The position numbers and the translations under genes were made by a program. Shown here piece by piece: positions 12,202 to 19,641 of a DNA stretch of 64,000 bases. Each line of letters starts with the position of its first letter. Position 1 is the first letter of the stretch. This stretch comes from Rhodoferax saidenbachensis (GTDB lineage Bacteria > Pseudomonadota > Gammaproteobacteria > Burkholderiales > Burkholderiaceae_C). Where the stretch lies: positions 2,852,001 to 2,916,000 of the forward strand of contig NZ_CP019239.1 in the NCBI RefSeq assembly GCF_001955715.1, in the 5' to 3' direction. The notes beneath the pieces are model-generated. The model searched no databases. It was not told where the DNA came from and saw nothing but the letters and a program-made list of their open reading frames with translations.

Positions 12202-13314
12202 TTATTCCAACTCCGGCGCTTGCGCCATGGCCCACTGCACATGTTCGCGCACCACGGCATCCGCATGCTCCAGCCGGGTACCCAATGCCGCCAGCAGGGA
12301 TTCTCGCCGAAGCGCATCGCCCCCCCCCTGGCGCAGGGCGTTGCCCAGCGCCACTGCCACATTGCGCAGCCAGCGCGCATGGCCGATGCGGCGTATCGGG
12401 CTGCCCTCGGTGCGGCGCAAAAACTCTTCTTCGGTCCAACCCAACAGCGCACCCAGTTGCTGCCCACTCAGGCCCTCGCGCGGGTCAAAGTCGGCCAGCG
12501 CGCTGCGCTGGGCAAACTTGTTCCAGGGGCAGACCAGTTGGCAGTCGTCGCAGCCATAAATGCGGTTGCCCATCAGCGGGCGCAGTTCCAGCGGAATGGG
12601 GCCCGCATGCTCAATCGTCAGGTACGAGATGCAGCGCCGCGCATCCAGGCGCTGTGGTGCAAGAATAGCCTGCGTCGGGCAGATGCTGATACAGGCATTG
12701 CAGGTGCCGCAGTGCTCCTGCACCGGGCTGCTTGTTGGCAGTGCGATATCAACATAAATTTCGCCAAGGAAAAACATGGAGCCGGCTTCGCGGTTCAGCA
12801 GCAGCGTGTGTTTGCCGCGCCAGCCCTGCCCGCTGCGCGCGGCAAGCTCGGCTTCCAGCACCGGGGCCGAGTCGGTGAACACGCGGTGGCCCAGCGGGCC
12901 GATGTGTGCTGCGATACGGTCGGTGAGTTTTTGCAGTCGGCTGCGCAAGACCTTGTGGTAGTCGCGCCCCCGGGCGTAGAGCGACACAATGCCCTCGCCC
13001 GGGCGCTCCAGCCGTGCCAGCTCTTCGCCCTGCCAATCCGTGGGCGTGGCTGCAGGCAGGTAGTCCATGCGTGCGGTGATCACGCTCAGCGTGCCGGGCA
13101 CCAGCTCGGCCGGGCGCGCGCGTTTGAGGCCGTGGTTCGCCATATAGGCCATGTCACCGTGGTAACCACGCGCCAACCAGGCCAACAAACCGGGCTCCGC
13201 CGACGATAAATCCACATCGGCCACGCCAATTTGGGAGAATCCCAGTTCCCGGGCCCAGGCCTGTATTTGAGAAACCAGCTGGTTACCGTCGAATTGAGTG
13301 CTGTTGATCGTCAC
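12202..13314 (-). CDS. queG: Epoxyqueuosine reductase
   Basis: QueG reduces epoxyqueuosine to queuosine in the wobble position of Asp, Asn, His and Tyr tRNAs, using cobalamin and two 4Fe-4S clusters. The 370-residue protein shows the DUF1730 cobalamin domain (SVITARMDYLP, YARGRDYHKVLRSRL) and ferredoxin-type clusters CGTCNACISICPTQA and CDDCQLVCPWNKF, followed by a HEAT-like C-terminus. The start is the GTG at 13314 (VTINSTQFDG). A longer open frame exists upstream, but it runs antisense to tsaE. It is divergent from tsaE with only 33 bp between starts. Confidence 0.94.
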   Translation of the reverse strand: MTINSTQFDGNQLVSQIQAWARELGFSQIGVADVDLSSAEPGLLAWLARGYHGDMAYMANHGLKRARPAELVPGTLSVITARMDYLPAATPTDWQGEELARLERPGEGIVSLYARGRDYHKVLRSRLQKLTDRIAAHIGPLGHRVFTDSAPVLEAELAARSGQGWRGKHTLLLNREAGSMFFLGEIYVDIALPTSSPVQEHCGTCNACISICPTQAILAPQRLDARRCISYLTIEHAGPIPLELRPLMGNRIYGCDDCQLVCPWNKFAQRSALADFDPREGLSGQQLGALLGWTEEEFLRRTEGSPIRRIGHARWLRNVAVALGNALRQGGGDALRRESLLAALGTRLEHADAVVREHVQWAMAQAPELE

Positions 13315-13347
13315 CTCCCCATTGTAGAAACCACCGCCCCTGCGGCG

Positions 13348-13836
13348 GTGCACAGCGCCGTTGGCAGCCAGGAATGGGCCGATGAACTCGCCACCCAGGT
13401 GTTTGCCAGCCGCCTCGCGGCACAGCCGGGCGTGGGCCTGGCCTTCATCGCCCTGCATGGCGACCTGGGCGCCGGCAAGACCACGCTGGTGCGCCATCTG
13501 CTGCATGCGCTGGGTGTGCAGGGCCGTATCAAAAGCCCCACCTACGCCGTGGTGGAGCCCTATGAGCTGCCCGACCTCAACATCTGGCACTTTGACTTTT
13601 ACCGCTTCAACGACCCGCGCGAGTGGGAAGACGCGGGCTTTCGCGACATCTTTGCCAGCCCCGGCCTCAAGCTGGCCGAGTGGCCCGAAAAAGCCGCCGC
13701 CATGTTGCCCACCGCAGACCTCGACGTGCACATCCAAACCGCCGCCGACGCAACCCGCCTGGTCACGCTCACCGCGCACACCCCGCTGGGCGTGGATCTG
13801 CTGCAGGGCATTGCGGCCCATGGAGCCCCGGTTTGA
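13348..13836 (+). CDS. tsaE: tRNA threonylcarbamoyladenosine synthesis ATPase TsaE
   Basis: TsaE is the ATPase that works with TsaB-TsaD to make the t6A base at position 37 of ANN-decoding tRNAs. Walker A GDLGAGKTT and the SPTYAVVEPY, FDFYRF and GLKLAEWPEKA motifs are typical. The GTG at 13348 was chosen because it puts the P-loop about 38 residues in, as in other TsaE proteins, and avoids overlap with queG; TTG at 13294 or 13231 are alternatives. Its stop overlaps the amiC start (TTGA), so the two are coupled. Confidence 0.9.
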   Translation: MHSAVGSQEWADELATQVFASRLAAQPGVGLAFIALHGDLGAGKTTLVRHLLHALGVQGRIKSPTYAVVEPYELPDLNIWHFDFYRFNDPREWEDAGFRDIFASPGLKLAEWPEKAAAMLPTADLDVHIQTAADATRLVTLTAHTPLGVDLLQGIAAHGAPV

Positions 13837-15209
13837 AGCGCCGCGACCTGCTCCAGCAAGGCAGCATCGTGCTGGTATTGGGCCTGCCCGAGCTGGTGCT
13901 CTCCGCAGACGGCCCCAACATCGTCACGGTGCGGGTGTGGCCCGCGCCCGAATACTCCCGCGTGACCATCGAGTCCGACGCCGCGCTCAAGACCAAACAA
14001 ACCTTTGTACCCAGCCCACCCCGGCTGGCGGTGGACATTGAGGGCATCACGCTGAATCCAGCGCTCAAGGAACTGGTCGCCAAGGTCAAGGCCGACGACC
14101 CCAACATCGCCGGCATCCGCGTGGGCCAGTTCACCCCCAGCATCGTGCGCCTCGTGGTCGACCTCAAGCAAGCGATACGCCCCCAGGTGTTCTCACTCGC
14201 GCCGGTGGCGGCCTACCAACACCGGCTGGTGTTTGACCTGTACCCCGAAAAAGAAGCAGACCCGCTGGAAGCATTGATTGCCGAGCGACTGCAGGACAAG
14301 CCATCCGCAACCCCCGCCCCCACTGCAGCGGCGTCCGCCGCGCGGCCTGCGGGTGACCCGCTGGGCGACCTGATTGCCCAGCAGACCCAGAAAACGCCAT
14401 CGCCCGCCAAGCCCAAGCCCGACCCCAAATCCGCTACGAATTCGATAGCTGGTGGCGCAACATCCACGGGGGCTGAGGCTACAGAACGCTTGATTATTGT
14501 GGCGCTGGACCCGGGCCATGGCGGTGAAGACCCGGGTGCTGTAGGCCCCGGCGGCACGCGTGAGAAAGACGTGGTGCTCAAGCTGGCCCACCTGCTACGC
14601 GAACGCATCAACAACGCCACCGTCAACGGCAACGCCATGCGTGCCTACCTCACGCGCGATGCCGACTTCTTTGTCCCGCTGGGCACCCGCGTGCAAAAGG
14701 CCCGCCGCGTACAGGCCGACCTGTTTGTTAGTCTGCATGCCGACGCTTTTTTTACGCCTGACCCACAGGGCGCCAGCGTGTTTGCGCTGAGCCAAGGCGG
14801 CGCATCCAGCAGCGCGGCGCGCTGGATGGCGGCCAAGGAAAACAAGGCGGATTTGATTGGTGGCCTCAACGTCAAGGCCAAGGATGCAACGGTTCAGCGT
14901 GCCCTTTTAGACATGAGCACCACGGCCCAGATCAACGACAGCCTCAAGCTCGGCAAAAACCTGCTCGGTGAAATCGGCCGCGTCGGCAAGCTGCACAAGG
15001 CCAAGGTCGAGCAAGCCTCGTTTGCGGTGCTCAAGGCCCCCGATATTCCCAGCGTGCTGGTGGAAGCCGCCTTCATCAGCAACCCGTCGGAAGAAGCCAA
15101 GCTCAACAGCGACGTTTACCAGAACCAGTTGGCCGATGCGCTGATGCGTGGCATTGAGGCGTATTTTGCGAAAAATCCGCCACTGGCGCGGAATCGGACG
15201 ACGAGTTAG
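13833..15209 (+). CDS. amiC: N-acetylmuramoyl-L-alanine amidase (AmiC type)
   Basis: A periplasmic zinc amidase that splits septal peptidoglycan during daughter-cell separation. The 458 residues start with a twin-arginine-like signal (KRRDLLQQG), then an AMIN domain (about residues 30-135), a low-complexity Pro/Ala linker (about 150-215) and an Amidase_3 domain. That domain has the zinc motif DPGHGGEDPGAVGP, a catalytic His in VSLHADAF and the Glu in LVEAAFISN. The TTG start at 13833 overlaps the tsaE stop; a frame open from further upstream is antisense-free but lies within tsaE. The linker carries a 48-bp dispersed repeat (14433-14480). The IS30 element lies just 18 bp after the stop. Confidence 0.93.
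   Translation: MKRRDLLQQGSIVLVLGLPELVLSADGPNIVTVRVWPAPEYSRVTIESDAALKTKQTFVPSPPRLAVDIEGITLNPALKELVAKVKADDPNIAGIRVGQFTPSIVRLVVDLKQAIRPQVFSLAPVAAYQHRLVFDLYPEKEADPLEALIAERLQDKPSATPAPTAAASAARPAGDPLGDLIAQQTQKTPSPAKPKPDPKSATNSIAGGATSTGAEATERLIIVALDPGHGGEDPGAVGPGGTREKDVVLKLAHLLRERINNATVNGNAMRAYLTRDADFFVPLGTRVQKARRVQADLFVSLHADAFFTPDPQGASVFALSQGGASSSAARWMAAKENKADLIGGLNVKAKDATVQRALLDMSTTAQINDSLKLGKNLLGEIGRVGKLHKAKVEQASFAVLKAPDIPSVLVEAAFISNPSEEAKLNSDVYQNQLADALMRGIEAYFAKNPPLARNRTTS
14433..14480 (+). repeat. 48-bp dispersed repeat, copy in amiC linker
   Basis: Starts GCTACGAATTCGATAGC and contains GGCGCAACATCCACGGGGGC. It is aligned without gaps to the family consensus GCTAT-N7-ATAGC / TGCTTGCGCAAT / GGGCTACAGGC. 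It sits in codon frame 0 and encodes ATNSIAGGATSTGAEA in the disordered linker between AMIN and amidase domains. Confidence 0.7.
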
Positions 15210-15227
15210 CGGGTGGCTGCTTTGCGG

Positions 15228-15253
15228 GGCGGATTCAACCGGTCGATGCAACA
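15228..15253 (+). repeat. IS30 left terminal inverted repeat
   Basis: 26 bp identical, as reverse complement, to 16429-16454. It contains the transposase stop codon (complement of 15235-15237). Confidence 0.9.
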
Positions 15254-16393
15254 AGTTGGCTGAATCGTTCAGCAGGCGTTTCATAGTCTAGTGTCATCCG
15301 TGGACGCTCGTTAAGCCTTCTCGCCACCGCATTGAGTTGGGCCTGTGAGTATCCAGATATGTCTACTCCCTTGGGGAAGTACTGTCTCAGCAGACCGTTC
15401 GTATTCTCATTGCTCCCACGCTGCCAAGGGCTGCGGGGATCACAGAAGTAAACACTGATGTCTGTGGCCAAGGTGAAGCGCTTGTGGCCTGCCATCTCCT
15501 TGCCACGATCCCAGGTCAATGACTTGTACAGCTCATGGGGCAACTTGCGCGCATGCTTGATCAGTGCATTGACGACCGTCTCAGTATCTTTGCTGGCAAC
15601 CTTCACCAGCATTACGTAGCGGGTCTGCCGCTCAACCAGTGTCGCAATCTGGGTGTTGATACTTCCAAAGAGCAAGTCACCTTCCCAATGGCCTGGCACG
15701 GCCCGGTCTTCCACCGAAGCTGGACGCTCGCTGATGGACACCGTGTCTGTGATCTTGCCGTGGTTGTCTGTCTTCTGGGTGTGGTGGCGCGAACGGCGCA
15801 TGGCCCGGGTGCGTCTCAAATGCTGCAGTAGCTCCTTGTTCAAGGCGCCACGGGCTTGAATAAAGAGGCTGCGGTAGATGGTTTCGTGTGACACGTGGTA
15901 GTTCCCGTCGCACGGATAAGTATGCTTCAACCATCCTGCGATCTGCTGCGGTGCCCACTGCCGCTGGAGCTTGCCTGCCACGATGTGGGCCAGGCTTGGG
16001 TTCTGAACCAACTTGCAGCGCTTGGGGCGGTGCGCTCTGTCCCAGGCGGCCTGGTCAGCTTGGGTTGCTCGGTAGCCGCTTTGACCGCCGTTGCGCAATA
16101 TCTCTCTGCTGACGGTTGATGGCGCTCGCCCAAGCCGGGAGGCAATTGAGCGGATCGACTGCCCTGTCACCAGTGCGCGTGATATCTCTTCCCGCTCGGC
16201 CAAGCTCAGCACTAGCGCAGAGCGGCTACGCTGTGGTGGGCATATTCCACCAGTCTCAGCGAGGATACGATTGACGGATGAGTGGTTACGGTTAAACAAC
16301 TGCGCAATCTGCTGCAGATTCACCTTTCTTCCAGCGTTCCCACATCAAAGCCTTCTGGCTTTCCGTGTAGTAAATCCTTGTTCTGTATTTCAT
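15235..16393 (-). pseudogene. IS30 transposase with N-terminal frameshift
   Basis: IS30-family DDE transposase. The main open part (15235-16323, 362 residues) has an HTH (LQQIAQLFNRNHSSVNRIL), a second HTH (SIRSIASRLGRAPSTVSREI) and the rve-type catalytic domain with VPGHWEGDLL (first Asp), LTWDRGKEM (second Asp) and RGSNENTNGLLRQY (Glu). The natural start is the ATG at 16393: it has AAGGAG 7 bp upstream and encodes MKYRTRIYYTESQKALMWER, the conserved N-terminus. That frame breaks after KKGES near 16315, where the sequence lacks two bases compared with the expected GES-LQQ junction, and terminates a few codons later. Reinitiation at the GTG at 16323 could give a shortened protein without the first 24 residues. 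Function is doubtful. Confidence 0.85.
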
Positions 16394-16428
16394 TGGCAAC
16401 ACTCCTTCTGCTCACGCAGGTTTTAGTG

Positions 16429-16454
16429 TGTTGCATCGACCGGTTGAATCCGCC
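16429..16454 (-). repeat. IS30 right terminal inverted repeat
   Basis: Reverse complement of 15228-15253, 26 of 26 bases. It lies upstream of the transposase start, and the promoter would be between here and 16400. Confidence 0.9.
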
Positions 16455-16571
16455 GGCGGAAGCGGACGCTCAAAAAATCACCCGAATGGGGGATGGTCAA
16501 GCTGGTTCCGAGGCGTGAGAATCGTGAATTCTGTGGCCCATCCCGTCTAATATGTTCCGAAACCACTCGAT

Positions 16572-16587
16572 ACATTATTCGTTAGGG
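16572..16587 (+). repeat. Cassette-boundary-like 16-bp repeat, copy 1
   Basis: ACATTATTCGTTAGGG occurs here and, identically, at 17222-17237, each time just before a gene start. Its end GTTAGGG differs from the integron attC core GTTRRRY only in the last base. AGGG also lies 8 nt before the GTG at 16595 and could serve as ribosome binding site. Cassette-site meaning is inferred. Confidence 0.45.
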
Positions 16588-16594
16588 CTCAATC

Positions 16595-17017
16595 GTGGAC
16601 CAAGTCATTGCATTCAGCGTAATCGAGACACACACAAGTCCGTGGCATGCGCACATTGGGAGAGCACTGCTTGAGTCCGAAGGCATACCTGCATTTCTGG
16701 GCAGTGAGCACATAGTCAGCGCTTGGTGGCCTATGTCTCGTGTTTTTGGTGGAGTGCGTTTGCTTGTTCGTCGTGAGGACGTTGCGCATGCACAAAGCAT
16801 CCTTGCGCTGCGCGACCAGGGTCACTTGGAGGCTGCGTTAGTCGAAGAATTCCCGCCGGAGTTGCGGCGCTGCGCTTCTTGCGGTTCCGAAGAGTTCTTT
16901 GAGCGCCGCAACTGGCCGGCAATTGCTCTTGCATTCGTTCTGCTGCTCGTGTGCAGGGCAATCTTTCCTCCGGCGAAATACATAAAGTGCAAGTTGTGTG
17001 GCGAGCGTGGGCAGTGA
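16595..17017 (+). CDS. DUF2007-type protein with zinc ribbon and membrane segment
   Basis: A 140-residue protein. The N-terminal half resembles the DUF2007 (putative signal-transducing) fold: HAHIGRALLESEGIPAFLG and GGVRLLVRREDVAHAQSIL are its usual elements. Then comes CASC (about residue 94), a single hydrophobic segment (about 111-126, AIALAFVLLLVCRAIF) and CKLC near the end; the two Cys pairs could close a zinc ribbon around the membrane helix. It starts with GTG. The gene is AT-richer than the housekeeping genes around it and is bounded by cassette-like motifs. Function unknown. Confidence 0.7.
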   Translation: MDQVIAFSVIETHTSPWHAHIGRALLESEGIPAFLGSEHIVSAWWPMSRVFGGVRLLVRREDVAHAQSILALRDQGHLEAALVEEFPPELRRCASCGSEEFFERRNWPAIALAFVLLLVCRAIFPPAKYIKCKLCGERGQ

Positions 17018-17215
17018 GATATAACCTATCCGTCAACCCGGACTCCCACGGGCGTCCGCTTCCTCCGGGCGCACCTAGTGGTCGCCGGTTACTTTTACGT
17101 TACGACTGCTTCTGAGCGCAACGGATTTCTGCATTCAGTCTGTAGACGCCTCGGCTCTGCGGCGAAACCGGACTTTCCGCTACAAAATTCAGTTTGATAC
17201 TGGTTTCAATGAACT
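17018..17215. other. Non-coding stretch between the two cassette-like genes
   Basis: 198 bp without a plausible gene. It begins with ATATAAC two bases after the stop of the preceding gene and leads into the second 16-bp repeat. If the genes are integron cassettes this should be the attC site, but it is longer than usual (attC sites are about 60-140 bp) and no convincing long foldback was found by eye. It may instead hold a degraded attC or a promoter. Confidence 0.35.
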
Positions 17216-17746
17216 TTGCGCACATTATTCGTTAGGGGGCCAAGAATTACCAAGCCAATCATTCGACGCTACGAACCGGAAGACTGGTCACGCCTATGGC
17301 CTCTTCTCCACTCCACATTCGCGGCTGGTGATACCTATGCATTTGCGCCAGACAGTACAGAGGCCGAGATTAAAAAGGTATGGATTGAAGCGCCGCTCGC
17401 CACCTACGTCGTCTTCGCGGACGATGGTTCATTGCTCGGTACCTACAAACTGCAATCGAATCAACCCGGTCTAGGCTCGCATGTCAGCAACTGCGGATAC
17501 GTCGTCGCAGCCAACGCGCGAGGTCAAGGTATCGCATCAACGATGTGCGAACACTCCCAGGCCGAGGCGATCAGACTTGGATTTAAAGCAATGCAGTTCA
17601 ACTTGGTTGTTTCAACCAACGAAGTGGCAGTTCGCCTCTGGAAGAAGCATGGCTTTGCCATCGTCGGCACCCTGCCCGGCGCGTTTCAACACAAAGTTAA
17701 AGGCTACGTCGATGCCTATGTCATGTTCAAACCGCTGGCCGCATAA
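17216..17746 (+). CDS. GNAT family N-acetyltransferase
   Basis: An acyl-CoA-dependent N-acetyltransferase. After the start the protein reads TKPIIRRYEPEDWSRLWPLL (beta1-alpha1). The acetyl-CoA P-loop is NARGQGIASTMCEHSQ (R-G-Q-G-I-A, motif A), followed by NLVVSTNEVAVRLWKKHGF (motif B). Homologues begin near TKPIIRRY, which has no ATG, GTG or TTG. Either TTG 17216 is used, giving an N-terminus read across the 16-bp repeat, or translation starts at the ATT at 17246, which has AGGGGG 5-6 nt upstream. The substrate is unknown. The stop lies inside GCATAAC. It converges on dedA with an 8-bp gap. Confidence 0.82.
   Translation: MRTLFVRGPRITKPIIRRYEPEDWSRLWPLLHSTFAAGDTYAFAPDSTEAEIKKVWIEAPLATYVVFADDGSLLGTYKLQSNQPGLGSHVSNCGYVVAANARGQGIASTMCEHSQAEAIRLGFKAMQFNLVVSTNEVAVRLWKKHGFAIVGTLPGAFQHKVKGYVDAYVMFKPLAA
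17222..17237 (+). repeat. Cassette-boundary-like 16-bp repeat, copy 2
   Basis: Identical to 16572-16587, immediately before the GNAT reading frame; its GTTAGGGGG end forms a good ribosome binding site for an ATT start at 17246. See the first copy for the attC comparison. Confidence 0.45.
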
Positions 17747-17754
17747 CACGTCCC

Positions 17755-18399
17755 TCAAGCAGACGTCTTGAACCGGCTCCCCAGCGCCCCAAACACAATC
17801 ACCAGCCCCGGAATCAAAATCATCGCCCAGATGATCTTGTCGAGGTTGTGTTTGACCCAGGGGAAGCTGCCGAGGAAGTAACCGGCGGTACAAACGCCGA
17901 CCACCCACAACACGGCGCCCACGATATTGAACAGCGTGAACCTGGTGCGGCCCATCTCTGCCACGCCACCGACAAACGGCACGAAGGTGCGCAAGAACGG
18001 CATGAAGCGGGCGGCAATGATGGTGAAGCCGCCGTAGGTTTCGTAGAAGGCGTGGGCCTTGTCAAACGCCGCCTTGTTGAAGAAGCGGGAATGCTCCCAG
18101 CGAAACACCTTGGGGCCAAAGTAGCGGCCTATGGAGTAATTGCACTGGTCGCCCAGAATGGCAGCCACCAGCAGCACAGGCACGGCCATCGAAAAACTCA
18201 TGAGCCCTGCACCACACATGGTGCCCACCACAAACAGCAGCGAATCCCCGGGCAGGAAAGGCATGACCACCACGCCGGTTTCGACAAAGATGATCAGGAA
18301 CAGGAGTGCGTAGACCCACCAGCCGTAGTTCTGCACAAACACCTCAAGGTATTTGTCCACATGCAAGATGAAATCGAAGAGCGCCATGATGAGATCCAT
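17755..18399 (-). CDS. DedA family membrane protein
   Basis: DedA/SNARE-associated family inner-membrane protein, 214 residues, with about five membrane segments. The family signatures ETGVVVMPFLPGDSLLF and RYFGPKVFRWEHSRFF, plus FYETYGGFTIIAARFMPFLRTFVPFVGG with its conserved Gly, Arg and Pro residues, are all present. Members contribute to undecaprenyl-phosphate or lipid flipping and to membrane-potential homeostasis. ATG at 18399 or 18387 (MALFDF) is possible. It is a single gene, convergent with the GNAT gene. Confidence 0.93.
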   Translation of the reverse strand: MDLIMALFDFILHVDKYLEVFVQNYGWWVYALLFLIIFVETGVVVMPFLPGDSLLFVVGTMCGAGLMSFSMAVPVLLVAAILGDQCNYSIGRYFGPKVFRWEHSRFFNKAAFDKAHAFYETYGGFTIIAARFMPFLRTFVPFVGGVAEMGRTRFTLFNIVGAVLWVVGVCTAGYFLGSFPWVKHNLDKIIWAMILIPGLVIVFGALGSRFKTSA

Positions 18400-18456
18400 G
18401 GCGCGGATTATCCCTGCCCCCGTGCGTACGGGTGGGATACAAAGCCCCCTATGAGG

Positions 18457-18909
18457 TTAGGCGAATAGATTGAAGCGCGAAACGGCTTGCTTCAGGCCAC
18501 CAAACATGCCGGCCTGTGCGGAAGCTTGCCCGGCTGCCGTGCCTTCACCCGATGGAAACGATGCCTTGCCCGACTCGAAGTCACGCAGGGTGTTCACGGC
18601 GGAGGCCACAAATTGCTCGGCGGGTGTGGCGTCAGCAGGCAGTTTGGCCTTGCCAGCCAACACACCGTCGCGGCCATAGGTGCCGGCAGCCTGGGCGCGT
18701 TGCGAGCTTTCCAGATCGACGGAAACACCAGGTGCGACGGGTTTGGCGTCTACCACCGCAGGCCGGCTGGGCGCAGTGCGTGCGGTTGGGCTGGCGGAGG
18801 CAAGCGCAGTCGTGCGGTCTGCCGCGGGTGTGGGCGTATCAGCCTTGCCCGCAGGCACCTGAGGGGTGGCGGGTGGAAAAGTCAGATGGTTCAGACGTTG
18901 GATTTGCAT
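18457..18909 (-). CDS. Hypothetical Ala/Pro-rich protein
   Basis: A 150-residue protein that I do not recognise. It begins MQIQRLNHLTFPPATPQVP, has a long low-complexity Ala/Pro/Thr/Val part (residues 15-75) and a conserved-looking tail: TPAEQFVASAVNTLRDFESG and a Gly-rich end QAGMFGGLKQAVSRFNLF. There is no signal peptide or membrane segment. The start at 18909 is supported by AAGGGG 7 nt upstream; a longer open frame runs to 19449 but crosses a hairpin cluster and is not credible. It may be a surface or flagellar-associated small protein, but nothing shows this directly. Confidence 0.6.
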   Translation of the reverse strand: MQIQRLNHLTFPPATPQVPAGKADTPTPAADRTTALASASPTARTAPSRPAVVDAKPVAPGVSVDLESSQRAQAAGTYGRDGVLAGKAKLPADATPAEQFVASAVNTLRDFESGKASFPSGEGTAAGQASAQAGMFGGLKQAVSRFNLFA

Positions 18910-18986
18910 GGCGGTCCCCTTGCGCAGTAGTGGGTGCACACAGTGTCGCCAGGGTCGACTTTTGACTAGCGCGGAAATAAAGCCCG

Positions 18987-19056
18987 AAAAGCAGTGCTTT
19001 TGCAGAAAAGCGTAGCTTTCACTAAAAACGCAGTTTTTAGTGAAAACTGCGTTTTT
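18987..19056. promoter_or_regulatory. Cluster of four hairpins, two mutually exclusive
   Basis: Within 70 bp of the 220-bp divergent gap: AAAAGC-AGT-GCTTTT (18987-19001), AAAGC-GTA-GCTTT (19007-19019), CACTAAAAAC-GCA-GTTTTTAGTG (19020-19042) and AAAAACGCAGTTTT-TAGTG-AAAACTGCGTTTTT (19024-19056, perfect 14-bp stem). The last two share bases and cannot form together, as in an attenuator or antiterminator. It could also be a mobile palindromic repeat. The function is inferred. Confidence 0.55.
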
Positions 19057-19129
19057 CAGACCCCAAACCCAAAACAGGCGCGCAGGCCACGATTGACGCC
19101 ACCGCGCCGCTGTGCTTATCCTGCCCTCC

Positions 19130-19597
19130 ATGCCATACACCATAGAACCCATAGGCCAAGTAAGCGCCATCCGCCCCCACGCCGAAGACGACTTCTGGGG
19201 TGGCGAAGAAGCTTGCATCACGCTAAACGCGCGCTTTGCGGCGGATGCGCTGCAGGGCATCACCGAGTTTTCCCACGTGGAAGTGCTGTACCTGTTCCAC
19301 GCTGTGGACGAAGCAAAAATAGTCAGCGGCGCACGCCACCCGCGCAACAACCCCGACTGGCCCGCCGTGGGCATCTTTGCCCAGCGCGGCAAAAACCGCC
19401 ACAACCGGCTGGGCAGCACCATCTGCCGCGTGCTGCGCTGCGAAGGCACCCAACTCTACGTGGCCGAGCTGGACGCCATCGACGGCACACCGGTCATAGA
19501 CCTCAAGCCCGTCATGGCTGAATTTTTGCCGCGCACGGAAGTTCAGCAGCCCGCGTGGTCGCACGCACTGATGCGCGAATACTGGCTGCACAAATAG
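19130..19597 (+). CDS. trmO: tRNA (N6-threonylcarbamoyladenosine37-N6)-methyltransferase TrmO-like
   Basis: A 155-residue TsaA/YaeB-like protein. TrmO uses S-adenosylmethionine to methylate t6A37 in tRNA-Thr. The family core is clear: IGQVSAIRPHAEDDFWGG, FSHVEVLYLFHAV, RHPRNNPDWPAVGIFAQR and HNRLGSTICRVL, then GTPVIDLKPV. It lacks the C-terminal domain of the 235-residue E. coli protein, as many bacterial members do. ATG 19130 (MPYTIEPIGQ) fits the family better than an upstream TTG. The window also holds tsaE, which makes the substrate base. It is divergent from the hypothetical gene across the hairpin cluster. Confidence 0.83.
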   Translation: MPYTIEPIGQVSAIRPHAEDDFWGGEEACITLNARFAADALQGITEFSHVEVLYLFHAVDEAKIVSGARHPRNNPDWPAVGIFAQRGKNRHNRLGSTICRVLRCEGTQLYVAELDAIDGTPVIDLKPVMAEFLPRTEVQQPAWSHALMREYWLHK

Positions 19598-19641
19598 CCT
19601 CACAGCCCAAACGCCGACAGGGCCCCGCCTAAAATGCCGGG

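Larger units (their letters stand above)
15228..16454 (-). mobile_element. IS30-family insertion sequence
   Basis: About 1.2 kb bounded by a perfect 26-bp inverted repeat: GGCGGATTCAACCGG... at 15228-15253 and its reverse complement at 16429-16454. The outermost bases may belong to the target, and no clear target duplication is seen beyond a possible 2 bp. It carries one IS30-type transposase on the minus strand, whose stop lies inside the left repeat. The insertion lies 18 bp after the amiC stop, between housekeeping genes and two cassette-like genes. A DDE transposase with HTH and the terminal repeats make the call firm; the element may be inactive because of a frameshift. Confidence 0.93.

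Noticed and set aside
13315..13821. Extension of queG upstream by 169 codons
   Set aside because: Antisense to tsaE and unlike any QueG N-terminus; the GTG at 13314 gives the family length.
17018..17215. Possible riboswitch or structured RNA before the GNAT gene
   Set aside because: No known riboswitch signature was found; short GC-rich palindromes only.
18910..19449. Extension of the hypothetical gene at 18457 upstream
   Set aside because: Crosses the hairpin cluster and the trmO gene on the other strand; the ATG at 18909 has a good ribosome binding site.
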